A DNA stretch of 64,000 nucleotides from JAAYYY01 sp964602995 (GTDB taxonomy: Bacteria; Chloroflexota; Anaerolineae; Promineifilales; Promineifilaceae). The stretch is from contig CAZRTM010000001.1 in assembly GCA_964602995.1 (NCBI GenBank), positions 62,001 through 126,000 on the forward strand, written 5' to 3'. Shown here piece by piece: positions 9,591 through 18,394 of the stretch. How positions within the stretch are numbered: the first letter of the stretch is position 1; each line of letters starts with the position of its first letter. The notes under the pieces were generated by a model. The model had not been told where the DNA came from. It saw only the letters and a list, made by a program, of their open reading frames with translations, and made no database searches. A program made the translations under genes and the position numbers.

Positions 9591-11603
9591 CTACGGCGCG
9601 CTGGAAATATCGATCTCGTAGAGGTTAAACAACTCCGATTCCTGGCCGGAATCGACGCTGAAATTGACGACGTTGGTCCCTGTTACAGCCACTTTCAGCC
9701 GCATAAAAAGAGGGATAACCGGTAGCTCGCGCGCAAATATCAACTGGGCCTGCCTATGATTCTGTTCGTGAGCATCACTGCCATACAGCGCCCCAAGCGC
9801 CTGGCTGCATGCGGCGTCGAATTCTGCACTGCTCCAACCGGTCTGGTTTTGCCCGCGCCAGCCAGACGGGTAAAACGGCTCTCCTTCCGCGCTCATTGCC
9901 TCTGGCGGGCCGGGAATATTCCAGCCTGCATAATAATAACAGGGCGGCTCCACACCCGTCAGCCAACCGAACTGGCCCAGATCATACTGCCGGCCAAAAA
10001 GTAGCCCTTCTGGCCCATCTTCGAACCACTCGCGCGAAGGGAGATAGTAAGGCTCGACCACAATGCCGCACTGGGCCATATCCTGCTGGAAAATTTCGGT
10101 AAGCTGCCGCCGCATCTCGTTGCCGGCCGTGACCCCCATCGTCACGACAAAAGGCGTTCCGTTCCACCGCCCGTCAGCCCCGGCCAGGCCAGTCGCAACA
10201 TGATATTCACGAACGCCATCCTCGTCATCATCCACGAAGCCCACCTCGTCCAGCAATTCGTTGGCAGCCTGCGGGTCAAAAGGCCAGATGGTCAGGCTCT
10301 CTTCGGGGTAGAGTGGGTGATCTGCCGGGACATAACTGTGGACGACCTCAGAGTGGCCATACAGAATGGTATCCACCATTCGCTGCCGGTCTGTGCACAT
10401 CGTCATCGCCTGGCGCACACGTACATCCTCAAACCAATCGGGGCGTCCGCTCGCATATTCTGGCACCGAATTAATCCCAAAATCAATGTGCTCAAAAACG
10501 GCGCCGGTCTGGAAATGGAGCGCTAACAGGTCCTGTGTCTGGGCCTCGATCAGGAACGACATCTGGGAGACGTCCAGACCATTCTCTGGAGCAATGTCAC
10601 ATTGCCCTGCCAGCAAACTGGCCACAATCTGATTGCTATCCAGCATAAATTTAAACGTCACGCTATCCAGCTTTGGAAACCCTTCACGCCAATAATGCTC
10701 GTTGCGCACCAACCTGAGCTGCTTGCCCGGCGTCCACTCGGCCAGCCTGAACGGTCCATAGGAAAGTGGACTACGGTTCGAAGCATCCGCTCGCAGCAGA
10801 TCTACGGCCGATATGTTTTGCCAGGCGTGACGGGGCAACGGGGTCCAGGCGTTGAGGAAATAAGTAGGGTCCAGCCATCCCGGAACACCAGTCCAGCGCA
10901 CGGTTCGCTCACCGGTCGCCTCATAAGAAGCAGTGCGCTCGATGAGAAAACGGGGCGTCATCGTGTCTACGTGGGAGGCAATCTCGAAACTGAAAACGGA
11001 GTCGCCGGCAGTGACCGGCGTTCCATCTTCCCAGACCATGGGGTTTAGCTCGAAATCGACGACCATTTGAGGCAGTGTCACCACGCCGCCCTCATATTGG
11101 AAGCGGTTTCCCTCGTCATCGCGCAGCCAGGCGCCCGGCTCCAGGCTGATCAGGTGGCCGTCGGCATTGACCACCCGCGCGCCGGTCTCCACCTCAACCC
11201 CGGTCACAACCGCGTCGCCATGTTCCAGGTCGGGCAGACGCGCCAACCCCTGTGGCTGGTAAGCGAAAGAACGAGTCAGGTAGAGACTGTCATAAAGACC
11301 ATGCAGGATATGAGTGCGGGCAGCGCTCCCTTCACCATAGAGGTAGAGCGTCGGCGGTTCCTCTGCCAGACAGACAACCAGATCCTTGCGCGCAGGGCTC
11401 TCACCGCTGGGGGCCGCAGTCACCTCCATTACCTCTGTCTCGGTGACAATGCGCGTCACCTCCACCGGCTCCCCTGTAACCGTCACCGGCTGGGTGACGA
11501 CGCGGGTCACGACTCGTTCGTTTTTGCTTTCGCAGGCAACGGGAACTATCAGGATTAGCAGTGTAAAGGCTGCTTTCGCACGCCAGCGCCCGGCGGAGAA
11601 CAA
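9591..11603 (-). CDS. Family 5 (oligopeptide-type) ABC substrate-binding lipoprotein
   Basis: A 670-residue extracytoplasmic solute-binding protein. A basic N-terminus and hydrophobic stretch end in the lipobox VPVAC, so it should be lipid-anchored. A V/T/R-rich linker (about residues 30-65) follows, as in many Chloroflexota lipoproteins. The SBP_bac_5 fold is seen in LVVCLAEEPPTLYLYG, the ...LARLPDLEHGD...VVTLPQMVVDFEL... region and the DVRVRQAMTMCTDRQRMVDTILYG segment conserved in OppA/DppA proteins. The start is TTG at 11603 with GGAGGCG seven bases upstream. No permease or ATPase for it is nearby, so it is an orphan here; the ligand could be peptide, nickel or sugar. Confidence 0.88.
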   Translation of the reverse strand: MFSAGRWRAKAAFTLLILIVPVACESKNERVVTRVVTQPVTVTGEPVEVTRIVTETEVMEVTAAPSGESPARKDLVVCLAEEPPTLYLYGEGSAARTHILHGLYDSLYLTRSFAYQPQGLARLPDLEHGDAVVTGVEVETGARVVNADGHLISLEPGAWLRDDEGNRFQYEGGVVTLPQMVVDFELNPMVWEDGTPVTAGDSVFSFEIASHVDTMTPRFLIERTASYEATGERTVRWTGVPGWLDPTYFLNAWTPLPRHAWQNISAVDLLRADASNRSPLSYGPFRLAEWTPGKQLRLVRNEHYWREGFPKLDSVTFKFMLDSNQIVASLLAGQCDIAPENGLDVSQMSFLIEAQTQDLLALHFQTGAVFEHIDFGINSVPEYASGRPDWFEDVRVRQAMTMCTDRQRMVDTILYGHSEVVHSYVPADHPLYPEESLTIWPFDPQAANELLDEVGFVDDDEDGVREYHVATGLAGADGRWNGTPFVVTMGVTAGNEMRRQLTEIFQQDMAQCGIVVEPYYLPSREWFEDGPEGLLFGRQYDLGQFGWLTGVEPPCYYYAGWNIPGPPEAMSAEGEPFYPSGWRGQNQTGWSSAEFDAACSQALGALYGSDAHEQNHRQAQLIFARELPVIPLFMRLKVAVTGTNVVNFSVDSGQESELFNLYEIDISSAP

Positions 11604-11621
11604 GCGGTTACGCCTCCTCGC

Positions 11622-12365
11622 TCAAAAACGGCCGGCTCGCAGCTCGCGGATATATGGCTCGTAAGGCTCAACGTCCTGTTTGGCCTCTCGCCGCGCAAAG
11701 TAATCCTGAGCAATCTGAGCCTGCGCCTCCCGGTTGAAGGCGCTATAAGGTACTCCCTGCTTCAAGCCTTCGATGCCACCATAATCATACGCGCCCCTGC
11801 CCATACGCCGCTGCGCATAAAGCGCGTGGCCAATATAGGCAGTGCCCGTGCGCTCATACTGAAAGACGTGCGTCGCTTCGTGGACCAGCAGCGAATGATC
11901 ATCCCTCGTATGGCGGCCCTCACTGGGCAGAAAGATGGTGTGCCAGGCGCAAAAGGCGCGCCCGCCGTTCAGCCGGAAGATGTAGGGCAGCAGCCCACCT
12001 TCGGCAATGCGCACATCCTGGTAACGGATAGCCAGCGGACCAAGCACAGACTGGATCGCCGCCGTCTCCTTCGTCGTCAGAGGAGTGATGCGGAAGGCAA
12101 AGCGCATCAGATATTGAGCCAGCTCAGGGCCGCCCAGCAAATCGAAGAGGTAAACAATGGAGTTATGCAGGCGCACGGGCTGGCCCACAACCGGCTTCAT
12201 TTGGGGCGAGAGCCTGAGCGTGGCAGCCTCCGCCGCCGTCACTTTTCTAAGGCGTGTCAGCCGTCCTGGCAGCTCCCGCACCAGGTTCAGGGGCCATAAC
12301 ATTGCATCCCGCCAACGCTCTTTACACCAATGTAGAAAGCTCTCTCTCACAGGCCCAATCCTCAT
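11622..12365 (-). CDS. Putative HExxH zinc peptidase, uncharacterised family
   Basis: A 247-residue protein. The sequence LLVHEATHVFQYE (H162, E163, H166) is a gluzincin-type zinc motif, and E213 in AFNREAQAQIAQDYF is well placed as a third ligand. The motif context resembles the HEATHVxQ core of DUF4157-like putative peptidases. No signal peptide or clear membrane helix is visible; the N-terminus is basic and Trp-rich. It begins two bases after the mutY stop and ends 18 bases before the binding-lipoprotein start, so the three probably share a transcript. The substrate is unknown and peptidase activity is inferred from the motif only. Confidence 0.6.
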   Translation of the reverse strand: MRIGPVRESFLHWCKERWRDAMLWPLNLVRELPGRLTRLRKVTAAEAATLRLSPQMKPVVGQPVRLHNSIVYLFDLLGGPELAQYLMRFAFRITPLTTKETAAIQSVLGPLAIRYQDVRIAEGGLLPYIFRLNGGRAFCAWHTIFLPSEGRHTRDDHSLLVHEATHVFQYERTGTAYIGHALYAQRRMGRGAYDYGGIEGLKQGVPYSAFNREAQAQIAQDYFARREAKQDVEPYEPYIRELRAGRF

Positions 12366-12367
12366 TG

Positions 12368-13270
12368 TTATAACAGCGGCAACTGTCTGCTGTCTGTTCG
12401 CAAGCTGGAGATAATCTTACGGTCAGTGACGGCAAATGCAAATTTATCTACCTCGTCGAGAGTTACCCAGGCGTGATCGGCAACCCCAAGGTGCTGCGGG
12501 ACGCCGCCAAGGTACCGGGCATGAAAGGCGTGCAACGTGATGCGAAAGTGGGTATAGCCATGCTCCACGCTGACCAGCGGCGGCCCCACCTCAATGTCAA
12601 TCGACAGCTCCTCCTGAATCTCACGGCGCAATGTCTCAGGCAACGTCTCGCCCGGATCTTGCTTGCCGCCGGGAAACTCCCACAGGCCCCCCAGCAGCCC
12701 ATCGAGTGGGCGTTGGGCGATCAGGAAACGACCATCATCGCGCCAGATGACGCCGGCTGCCACATTGTAGTGGGGCCGGTTCTTGCGCGGCGGCCGCACC
12801 GGTCGCTCTAGCTGAGTGCCACGTTCTCGCGCCAGGCAGTGCCTGGCCACAGGACAACGATGACACCTGGGCGTTGCGGGAACACAAATACGCTGGCCCA
12901 GCTCCATCAGCGCCTGATTGAAGTCGCCGGGCCGCTCTTGCGGCACCAGCCCTTCCGCCAACTGCCACAGGTAACGCTTCGTCTGTGTCTCCGTAACATC
13001 GTCTGCAATGTCGTAGAGGCGACTCAATACGCGTATCACATTGCCATCAAGAATGGGAACCGGCTGCTCAAAGGCGATTGAGGCCACGGCCCCGGCAGTG
13101 TAGGGGCCAATACCCCTCAGTTTTTGCAGCTCCTTTGCCGTCTGGGGCAGCTTTCCGCCATATTCCTCTACAACCGCCTGCGCGGCGGCGTGCAGATTGC
13201 GAGCGCGGCTATAGTAGCCCAGGCCCTCCCACATTTTGAGAACCTCATCCAGCTCCGCGGCGGCCAGCTC
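12368..13270 (-). CDS. mutY: A/G-specific adenine glycosylase MutY, 5' end in assembly gap
   Basis: MutY removes adenine mispaired with 8-oxoguanine. The visible part starts near what is residue 64 of E. coli MutY (ELDEVLKMWEGLGYYSRARN). It contains the helix-hairpin-helix LRGIGPYTAGAVASIAF, the catalytic aspartate in ILDGNVIRVLSRL, the iron-sulfur ligands C-x6-C-x2-C-x5-C (ICVPATPRCHRCPVARHC) and a C-terminal Nudix-like domain with an intact GX5EX7REUXEE box (GGKQDPGETLPETLRREIQEEL). The catalytic Glu of the N-terminus is in the gap. About 63 residues (190 nt) are missing but the gap is drawn as 100 N, so the N-run length is a placeholder. Confidence 0.93.
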   Translation of the reverse strand, partial: ELAAAELDEVLKMWEGLGYYSRARNLHAAAQAVVEEYGGKLPQTAKELQKLRGIGPYTAGAVASIAFEQPVPILDGNVIRVLSRLYDIADDVTETQTKRYLWQLAEGLVPQERPGDFNQALMELGQRICVPATPRCHRCPVARHCLARERGTQLERPVRPPRKNRPHYNVAAGVIWRDDGRFLIAQRPLDGLLGGLWEFPGGKQDPGETLPETLRREIQEELSIDIEVGPPLVSVEHGYTHFRITLHAFHARYLGGVPQHLGVADHAWVTLDEVDKFAFAVTDRKIISSLRTDSRQLPLL

Positions 13271-13370
13271 NNNNNNNNNNNNNNNNNNNNNNNNNNNNNN
13301 NNNNNNNNNNNNNNNNNNNNNNNNNNNNNNNNNNNNNNNNNNNNNNNNNNNNNNNNNNNNNNNNNNNNNN
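13271..13370. other. Assembly gap (100 N)
   Basis: Exactly 100 unknown bases, the usual placeholder for a scaffold join. It removes the mutY start and promoter. Confidence 0.99.
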
Positions 13371-13374
13371 CTGT

Positions 13375-13698
13375 TTAGGACTCAGTATTCTTCTCTAGAG
13401 GGGTGAAATGGTCGGCAACGTCAGCCAGCCGGTTGCTCATCCAGCGCAGGCTGCGCACGGCGCCGCGCTGCGACAGATCCAGGCCGCGCCTGACGCCACC
13501 CTTCACAGCTCGCCTGGCCTGGCGGCGGCGTTCGCTCTGCAAGGCCGCACGGGCGCTGCCGGTCACGCGGTGCACACAGCCGCTGAGATGCTCGCGGCCG
13601 CGCTGCCGGACGGAAAATGGCTGGCGCTCGGGCCTCATCACAACCTCTTCTTCTTCCACTGGAATCTCAACCTTGATTGGTTCTTGTTCAGTTGGCAT
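13375..13698 (-). CDS. Hypothetical basic protein, 107 aa
   Basis: I do not recognise this protein. AAGGAG lies eight bases before its ATG, which supports real translation. The N-terminal third is acidic (EIPVEEEEVVM) and the rest is very rich in Arg (QSERRRQARRAVKGGVRRGLDLS), with a C-terminal LRWMSNRLADVADHFTPLE segment that could form an amphipathic helix. No signal peptide and no cysteine pair. It sits 71 bases after proA on the same strand and just before the gap. A nucleic-acid-binding or chaperone-like small protein is possible but not supported further. Confidence 0.5.
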   Translation of the reverse strand: MPTEQEPIKVEIPVEEEEVVMRPERQPFSVRQRGREHLSGCVHRVTGSARAALQSERRRQARRAVKGGVRRGLDLSQRGAVRSLRWMSNRLADVADHFTPLEKNTES

Positions 13699-13769
13699 GG
13701 CTACAGCTCCTTTTGCATAGGTTACTACTTACAATACGTGAAGGGGCGCCGCCAGGTTGCACCGGGCGG

Positions 13770-15029
13770 CTACTGCCGCACGTGCCCGTCGCCAATGACA
13801 ACCCACTTATACGTCGTCAACTCTTCCAGCCCCATTGGGCCGCGCGCATGTAGCTTCTGTGTGCTGACCGCAACTTCCGCGCCCAGGCCGAACTGCCCGC
13901 CATCGGTGAAACGCGTACTGGCATTGACATAGACCGCCGCCGAGTTAATTTCGTTCACAAAACGGTTAGCGTTGGCCCAATCATTGGTCAGGATGCTGTC
14001 CGAATGCTCGGTGCTGTGCTCGTGGATGTGCGCAATCGCTTCGTCCAGGCCATCGACGACCTTGATGCCCAGAATGAGCGCCAGCCACTCCTGGTCGAAA
14101 TCCTCCTCGCCGGCCGGCAGCACGCGCGCGCCGTTCTGTGGCAGATGGGGCAGCGCCTCGTCCGTGGCGCGCAGCTCAACCTCATCCTCCGCCAGCCGCG
14201 CCGCCACTTGTGGCAAGAACTCTGCCGCAACATTGCGATGCACCAGCAGCGTATCCAGCGCATTACACACACTGGGGCGCTGCACCTTGGCATTTTGCAC
14301 AACGTCCACCGCTCGCTCCAGGTCGGCGCTCTCGTCCACGTAAATATGGCAAATGCCAATGCCGCCCGTAATCACCGGAATCGTGCTTTCTTCTTTGCAT
14401 AGCTGGTGCAAACGGTTGCCGCCACGGGGCACAATCATATCCACGTACTTATCCAGGCGCAGCAGTTGGCGCACCAGCCCGCGGTCTGGATCATCGATAT
14501 ACTGCACGGCCGTTTGCGGCAGCCCCACTCGCTCCAACGCCGCGCTAATCACGTTCACCAGCGCCAGATTGCTGCGCAGCGTTTCGCTGCCGCCGCGCAA
14601 AATCACAGCGTTGCCCGTCTTCAGGCAAAGGGTGGCAATATCAATCGTCACGTTGGGGCGTGCTTCGTAAATGACGCCCAGAACGCCAATAGGAATACGG
14701 CGGCGGCTGAGCCGCAGACCGTTGGGCAGCACGCGGCTCTCTATATCAGCCCCGACGGGATCGGGCAGATCTACAATGCGCCGCGTGTCCTCTGCCAGCC
14801 CCATCATGCGCTCTTCGTTGAGCAACAGGCGGTCCACCAGAGCCTCGCTCAATCCCTTCGCACGCGCCTGCTCAATATCCCGCGCGTTTTGTACCAGGAC
14901 AGCGCTGCTCTGTGCTTCTAATTCGTCGGCAATGGCCAGCAACGCCCGGTTCTTTTCCTCTGTAGAAAGAATAGCCAGTTGGCGGCTCGCCGCTCTGGCC
15001 GCTTTACCCATGGCAATTAAGTCGGTCAT
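13770..15029 (-). CDS. proA: Gamma-glutamyl phosphate reductase
   Basis: ProA reduces gamma-glutamyl phosphate with NADPH in the second step of proline synthesis. The 419-residue length is normal. Recognisable stretches are RRIPIGVLGVIYEARPNVTIDIA, LKTGNAVILRGGSE, the catalytic-cysteine region KVQRPSVCNALDTLLVHR, and the C-terminal NASTRFTDGGQFGLGAEVAVSTQKLHARGPMGLEELTTYKWV. It lies 41 bases downstream of proB on the same strand, an ordinary proBA operon. A short palindrome sits between the two genes. Confidence 0.96.
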   Translation of the reverse strand: MTDLIAMGKAARAASRQLAILSTEEKNRALLAIADELEAQSSAVLVQNARDIEQARAKGLSEALVDRLLLNEERMMGLAEDTRRIVDLPDPVGADIESRVLPNGLRLSRRRIPIGVLGVIYEARPNVTIDIATLCLKTGNAVILRGGSETLRSNLALVNVISAALERVGLPQTAVQYIDDPDRGLVRQLLRLDKYVDMIVPRGGNRLHQLCKEESTIPVITGGIGICHIYVDESADLERAVDVVQNAKVQRPSVCNALDTLLVHRNVAAEFLPQVAARLAEDEVELRATDEALPHLPQNGARVLPAGEEDFDQEWLALILGIKVVDGLDEAIAHIHEHSTEHSDSILTNDWANANRFVNEINSAAVYVNASTRFTDGGQFGLGAEVAVSTQKLHARGPMGLEELTTYKWVVIGDGHVRQ

Positions 15030-15051
15030 CTTACACCACCTCTTCTTCCAG

Positions 15052-15069
15052 CGAGCTTCGACAAGCTCG
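15052..15069. repeat. Short palindrome between proB and proA
   Basis: CGAGCTT-CGAC-AAGCTCG forms a perfect 7-bp stem with a four-base loop. Similar palindromes with the core TTCGACAAGCTC occur as dispersed extragenic repeats in several bacterial groups. Only one copy is seen in this window. Confidence 0.6.
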
Positions 15070-15070
15070 A

Positions 15071-16198
15071 CTACAATAAAATCAGATCGTTGCGGTGGAC
15101 GGCAACAGGCCCGTAGGCATAGCCCAGGGTGTTGTGAATCTCATCGGAGTGCAGTCCTTTAATGCGCGCCAGATCTTCACTACTATAGCGCACAATGCCG
15201 CGCGCCAGCTCGCGACCCTCGCCGTCAATAATGCTCACACTTTCGCCGCGGCCGAAATGACCGGACACCTGCACAATGCCCGCCGGAAGCAGGCTCCCAC
15301 CATTGTCACAGAGCGCGTTGACCGCTCCGGCGTCAATTGTCACACTTCCCGAGCGGGTTGGGCCTGCCAGAATCCACCGTTTGCGATTTGCCAGCGGCGT
15401 TTCCAGGGCTGGGAAGCGCGTGCCCACCTCTTCCCCAGCTACGATGCGGCTGATGACATTGGGAGCGCGGCCGGCGGCAATAACCACGTCGGCGCCGCCG
15501 CGCCGCGCCACATCTGCCGCCTGTAACTTGGTCGCCATACCGCCCACGCCCAGCGAAGTGCCACTGCCGCCTGCCAGTTCGCGCAAGGTCTGGTCAATGG
15601 TATGCACCTCAGGAATCAAGCGCGCTTCGGGATCAGTGCGTGGATCGGCAGTGAACAACCCTGGCTGGTCGGTGAGCAGCAGCAATAGATCGGCCTCTGC
15701 CAACAGCGTTACCAATGCCGAAAGATTGTCGTTGTCGCCAACCTTGATTTCGGCCGTGGCCACGGCATCATTCTCATTAATAATGGGCACGATACGCTGC
15801 TCAAGCAGTGCCTGCAGAGTGTCGCGCGCATTCAGGTAACGCCCACGATCTTCCACGTCGGATCGGGTCAGCAAGATCTGCCCAACGTGGATCCTGTATA
15901 ACTCAAAGAGGCGTTCCCAGGCCAGCATCAGCCGGCTCTGCCCCACGGCCGCAAAGAGCTGCTTGTTGGTCACTGTGTTAGCCAGCGCGGGGAACCCCAG
16001 CCGCTCGCGCCCCACAGCAATGGCTCCAGAGGAGCAGATAATGACGTCAGCTCCCTGCTTCTGCAGCTCGGCACACTGGCGAACCAACTCCACCATGTGC
16101 GCCAGATCCAGGCGCGGTGTGCCGCCCGTCAATACGCTGGTGCCAAATTTAACAACAATCCGCTGATACTGATTTTGCCTGCTCAATGCGTCGCTCAT
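15071..16198 (-). CDS. proB: Glutamate 5-kinase with PUA domain
   Basis: ProB phosphorylates the gamma-carboxylate of glutamate, the first and feedback-controlled step of proline synthesis. The amino-acid kinase domain shows RIVVKFGTSVLTGG at the start, ADVIICSSGAIAVGRERLGF, NENDAVATAEIKVGDNDNLSALVT and TGLFTADPR-like LFTADPRTDPEA. The C-terminal 100 residues form a PUA domain (IDAGAVNALCDNGGSLLPAGIVQVSGHF). ATG 16198 has AAAGGA a few bases upstream and is preferred to the ATG at 16219, giving 375 residues, the usual length. Confidence 0.95.
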   Translation of the reverse strand: MSDALSRQNQYQRIVVKFGTSVLTGGTPRLDLAHMVELVRQCAELQKQGADVIICSSGAIAVGRERLGFPALANTVTNKQLFAAVGQSRLMLAWERLFELYRIHVGQILLTRSDVEDRGRYLNARDTLQALLEQRIVPIINENDAVATAEIKVGDNDNLSALVTLLAEADLLLLLTDQPGLFTADPRTDPEARLIPEVHTIDQTLRELAGGSGTSLGVGGMATKLQAADVARRGGADVVIAAGRAPNVISRIVAGEEVGTRFPALETPLANRKRWILAGPTRSGSVTIDAGAVNALCDNGGSLLPAGIVQVSGHFGRGESVSIIDGEGRELARGIVRYSSEDLARIKGLHSDEIHNTLGYAYGPVAVHRNDLILL

Positions 16199-16241
16199 CC
16201 ATCCTTTTCGAACTAGCATCTAAACATCGTCACAATAGACA

Positions 16242-16275
16242 TGGCGCAAGCAGCCATTCTCCGCCGCTTGCGCCA
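16242..16275. other. Stem-loop between M23 gene and proB
   Basis: TGGCGCAAGC (16242-16251) and GCTTGCGCCA (16266-16275) form a perfect 10-bp stem with a 14-base loop. No T-run follows on either strand, so it is not a standard rho-independent terminator; a transcript-end or stability element ahead of proB is possible. Confidence 0.6.
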
Positions 16276-16352
16276 GTGGTTCTGAGTATAGTCGAAAATC
16301 AGGGTGCGCCCAGTGGGAATGCTGGGAGCGTGCGAGCAGGATGCCTGCGGTT

Positions 16353-18353
16353 CTACCGGATGGGCCGGTTGTTGTTGATGAACTCCTTAGGATCGATGTA
16401 ATCGCGGTACAGGCGACGCCGGTCCAGCCCTGGCCAATCGCCCGGGTTGTTAAACAACACTTCCGTGGGGCTGATGTCGAAGTGCAGATGGAACGGACCG
16501 TTGTATTCGTCCTGCCCCACTGTGCCGATTGTCTGTCCCCGCTGCACCCGTTGGCCGCGGGCCACATCCATGCGGCCCAGGTGCGCCGAACGCGAATAGA
16601 CGATAGGGCCACCCACCTCAAGCGGATCATGGCGGATGATCACAATGTTACCCCAGTGGCGCATACGTCCAACAAAAGTCACCGTTCCACTGGCCACTGC
16701 ATACACCGGCATCCCACGATCGCTGTCCCAGGTCGGCTTGTTCAAATTGAGATCTGCCCCCGTATGGTAGTTGAAGCTATCTCGCAGACGATAGTAATTA
16801 CCGAACGGGTTGGCATCGGTCCAATGTCCGGGCCACAGGTCAGGCTCGGCGCGCTCTTCTTCGCTGCCTACCGGCGCATCAAAGCCGTCGGCCAGGCGCA
16901 CATCGGAGGTCACAGGAGGCCTGACCATGCGCCAGCGAATGGCCCCAAACGCAATGCGCCGCCCTTCTTCATCCGTATGGTTGGTGAGATTGATCTGCCC
17001 ACTCATAGGATTGGCCTCATCCAACTCAAAGACGCCCAACGAAACCCACTGGTCGGAAAAGCGCATCTGGTTGACCGAGACGACGACGGGATTTTTCTCT
17101 CCCACCACGCCGTGAACGTGATACTGCGCGCTGCGTGTGGTTGCGTGTTGCCCCGGCACCCAGACGCTGATGTCATAGTGACCTGATACCTCAATATCCG
17201 GCCGCCAGATGGCCCACACACTGCTGGGCGTGCTGCGCACAGTGCGCGCATACTTCAATGGCTGCCCATTTTGCTGCATGGGGATGAAGGTAGCGTAAGG
17301 GAATTGGGGGTAGAGACCGTCCCGGTAGAACTGGCTACCAACGTCGATCCTGATTTCGATCTCTCCAGAATCCGGTTCAGAGTTGCTGCCACCGCCTTCG
17401 TTTTCGTCAAAGTTGTAGGAGGCAATAGCGTTCCACAGCTCGCTGCCGTTGTAGCGCTGGTTGCCGAGATCATAATAGGCATGTTCCCAGCTCCAGAAAG
17501 TGACGGCCGGCAGCCCCATGGCTCGCGCCTGGTCCAGAAACCGTTGAATCTGCAGCGGCGACGCCGACCAGAAGTAACGGTCATCGCTGCTGCCATATGA
17601 CTCGCCATAGGCAGCGCCGGTGGGAATAAACAGCTTGTTGGGAAACCGTTCCTTGTACTGCTCATAGCTGCGGCGCAGGTTGCTGATGGCATCTCCCTCA
17701 CCGCGCGCCACCCAGTAAACCTGGGGCATGGCAATGTCACAATCTTCCATGAAAGCGGCAAACGGGAAAGAAGGATGGTAGGTCAGATAGCGGTAGGAGC
17801 TGAGACCAAGCACCAAGCCCTGGACGTCAGACAGCTCCTGCTTCAAAACCCTCATGTACGTTCTGGCCCTGGTTGCGCCGCCGGTTGCGGACCAGCGGCG
17901 GGCGCCAATGTCCTCGGCGTTCACCACCAGCCCCTTCATATCGAACTGTCGCGCGCGTTGGGCCAGAATTTTGGCCTGTTTCTCTGGATCAACCTCCTGC
18001 CCATAAACAAAGGCCCAGCCCCACACCATAATCCCCGCTTCGCGTAAGGCCGCAATCAAAGCCGCTGTCGCCTGCTCCTTGCGCCCTCCAGAGTCGTTCC
18101 GGGGCAAGGGATAGCTATCTTCGCCATCGGCAATCTTAACAATGACGTGCTCGATTCCCGCCGCTTTGGCCCGCTCGGCCGCCGCCTGTGGAGTCTGCAT
18201 GCCTGGCCTGCTCAACACCTTCTCCGCTCGCCAGACATAATAGCCTTTACCTTCGATCACCGAACCTGCTCCTGTACCTGTTGTATGGTCAAGACGCCTC
18301 TCCAATGAGGCGCCATTCGTTGCTTGTGTTGCGCTGTTAGTCCCGCGGTACAT
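16353..18353 (-). CDS. M23/LytM-domain endopeptidase with TIM-barrel-like N-terminal half
   Basis: A 666-residue protein. The C-terminal 150 residues are an M23 (LytM) metalloendopeptidase domain, which cuts peptidoglycan cross-bridges: zinc ligands are expected in YHTGADLNL and FHLHFDIS, with PVYAVASGTVTFVG between them. A middle region (about 370-480, YDISVWVPGQHATTRSAQYHVHG) resembles the golvesin C-terminal/Xly carbohydrate-binding module. The first 320 residues (VWRAEKVLSRPG..., VWGWAFVYGQE, IAMPQVYWVARGEGD, PAVTFWSWEHA) look like a glycoside-hydrolase-type TIM barrel. No signal peptide is visible, which is odd for a wall enzyme. It starts 41 bases after the FtsZ-like gene and is likely co-transcribed. 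Confidence 0.8.
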   Translation of the reverse strand: MYRGTNSATQATNGASLERRLDHTTGTGAGSVIEGKGYYVWRAEKVLSRPGMQTPQAAAERAKAAGIEHVIVKIADGEDSYPLPRNDSGGRKEQATAALIAALREAGIMVWGWAFVYGQEVDPEKQAKILAQRARQFDMKGLVVNAEDIGARRWSATGGATRARTYMRVLKQELSDVQGLVLGLSSYRYLTYHPSFPFAAFMEDCDIAMPQVYWVARGEGDAISNLRRSYEQYKERFPNKLFIPTGAAYGESYGSSDDRYFWSASPLQIQRFLDQARAMGLPAVTFWSWEHAYYDLGNQRYNGSELWNAIASYNFDENEGGGSNSEPDSGEIEIRIDVGSQFYRDGLYPQFPYATFIPMQQNGQPLKYARTVRSTPSSVWAIWRPDIEVSGHYDISVWVPGQHATTRSAQYHVHGVVGEKNPVVVSVNQMRFSDQWVSLGVFELDEANPMSGQINLTNHTDEEGRRIAFGAIRWRMVRPPVTSDVRLADGFDAPVGSEEERAEPDLWPGHWTDANPFGNYYRLRDSFNYHTGADLNLNKPTWDSDRGMPVYAVASGTVTFVGRMRHWGNIVIIRHDPLEVGGPIVYSRSAHLGRMDVARGQRVQRGQTIGTVGQDEYNGPFHLHFDISPTEVLFNNPGDWPGLDRRRLYRDYIDPKEFINNNRPIR

Positions 18354-18387
18354 TTTGTTTAAGCCTCTTGCTTGTTTAAACCTCTTC
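18354..18387 (-). repeat. 17-bp tandem duplication carrying two Shine-Dalgarno copies
   Basis: Reading the minus strand, AAGAGGTTTAAACAAGC is followed by AAGAGGCTTAAACAAAA and then the ATG of the M23 gene. The duplication gives two AAGAGG boxes; the proximal one is about ten bases from the start codon. Confidence 0.6.
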
Positions 18388-18394
18388 CTAAACG

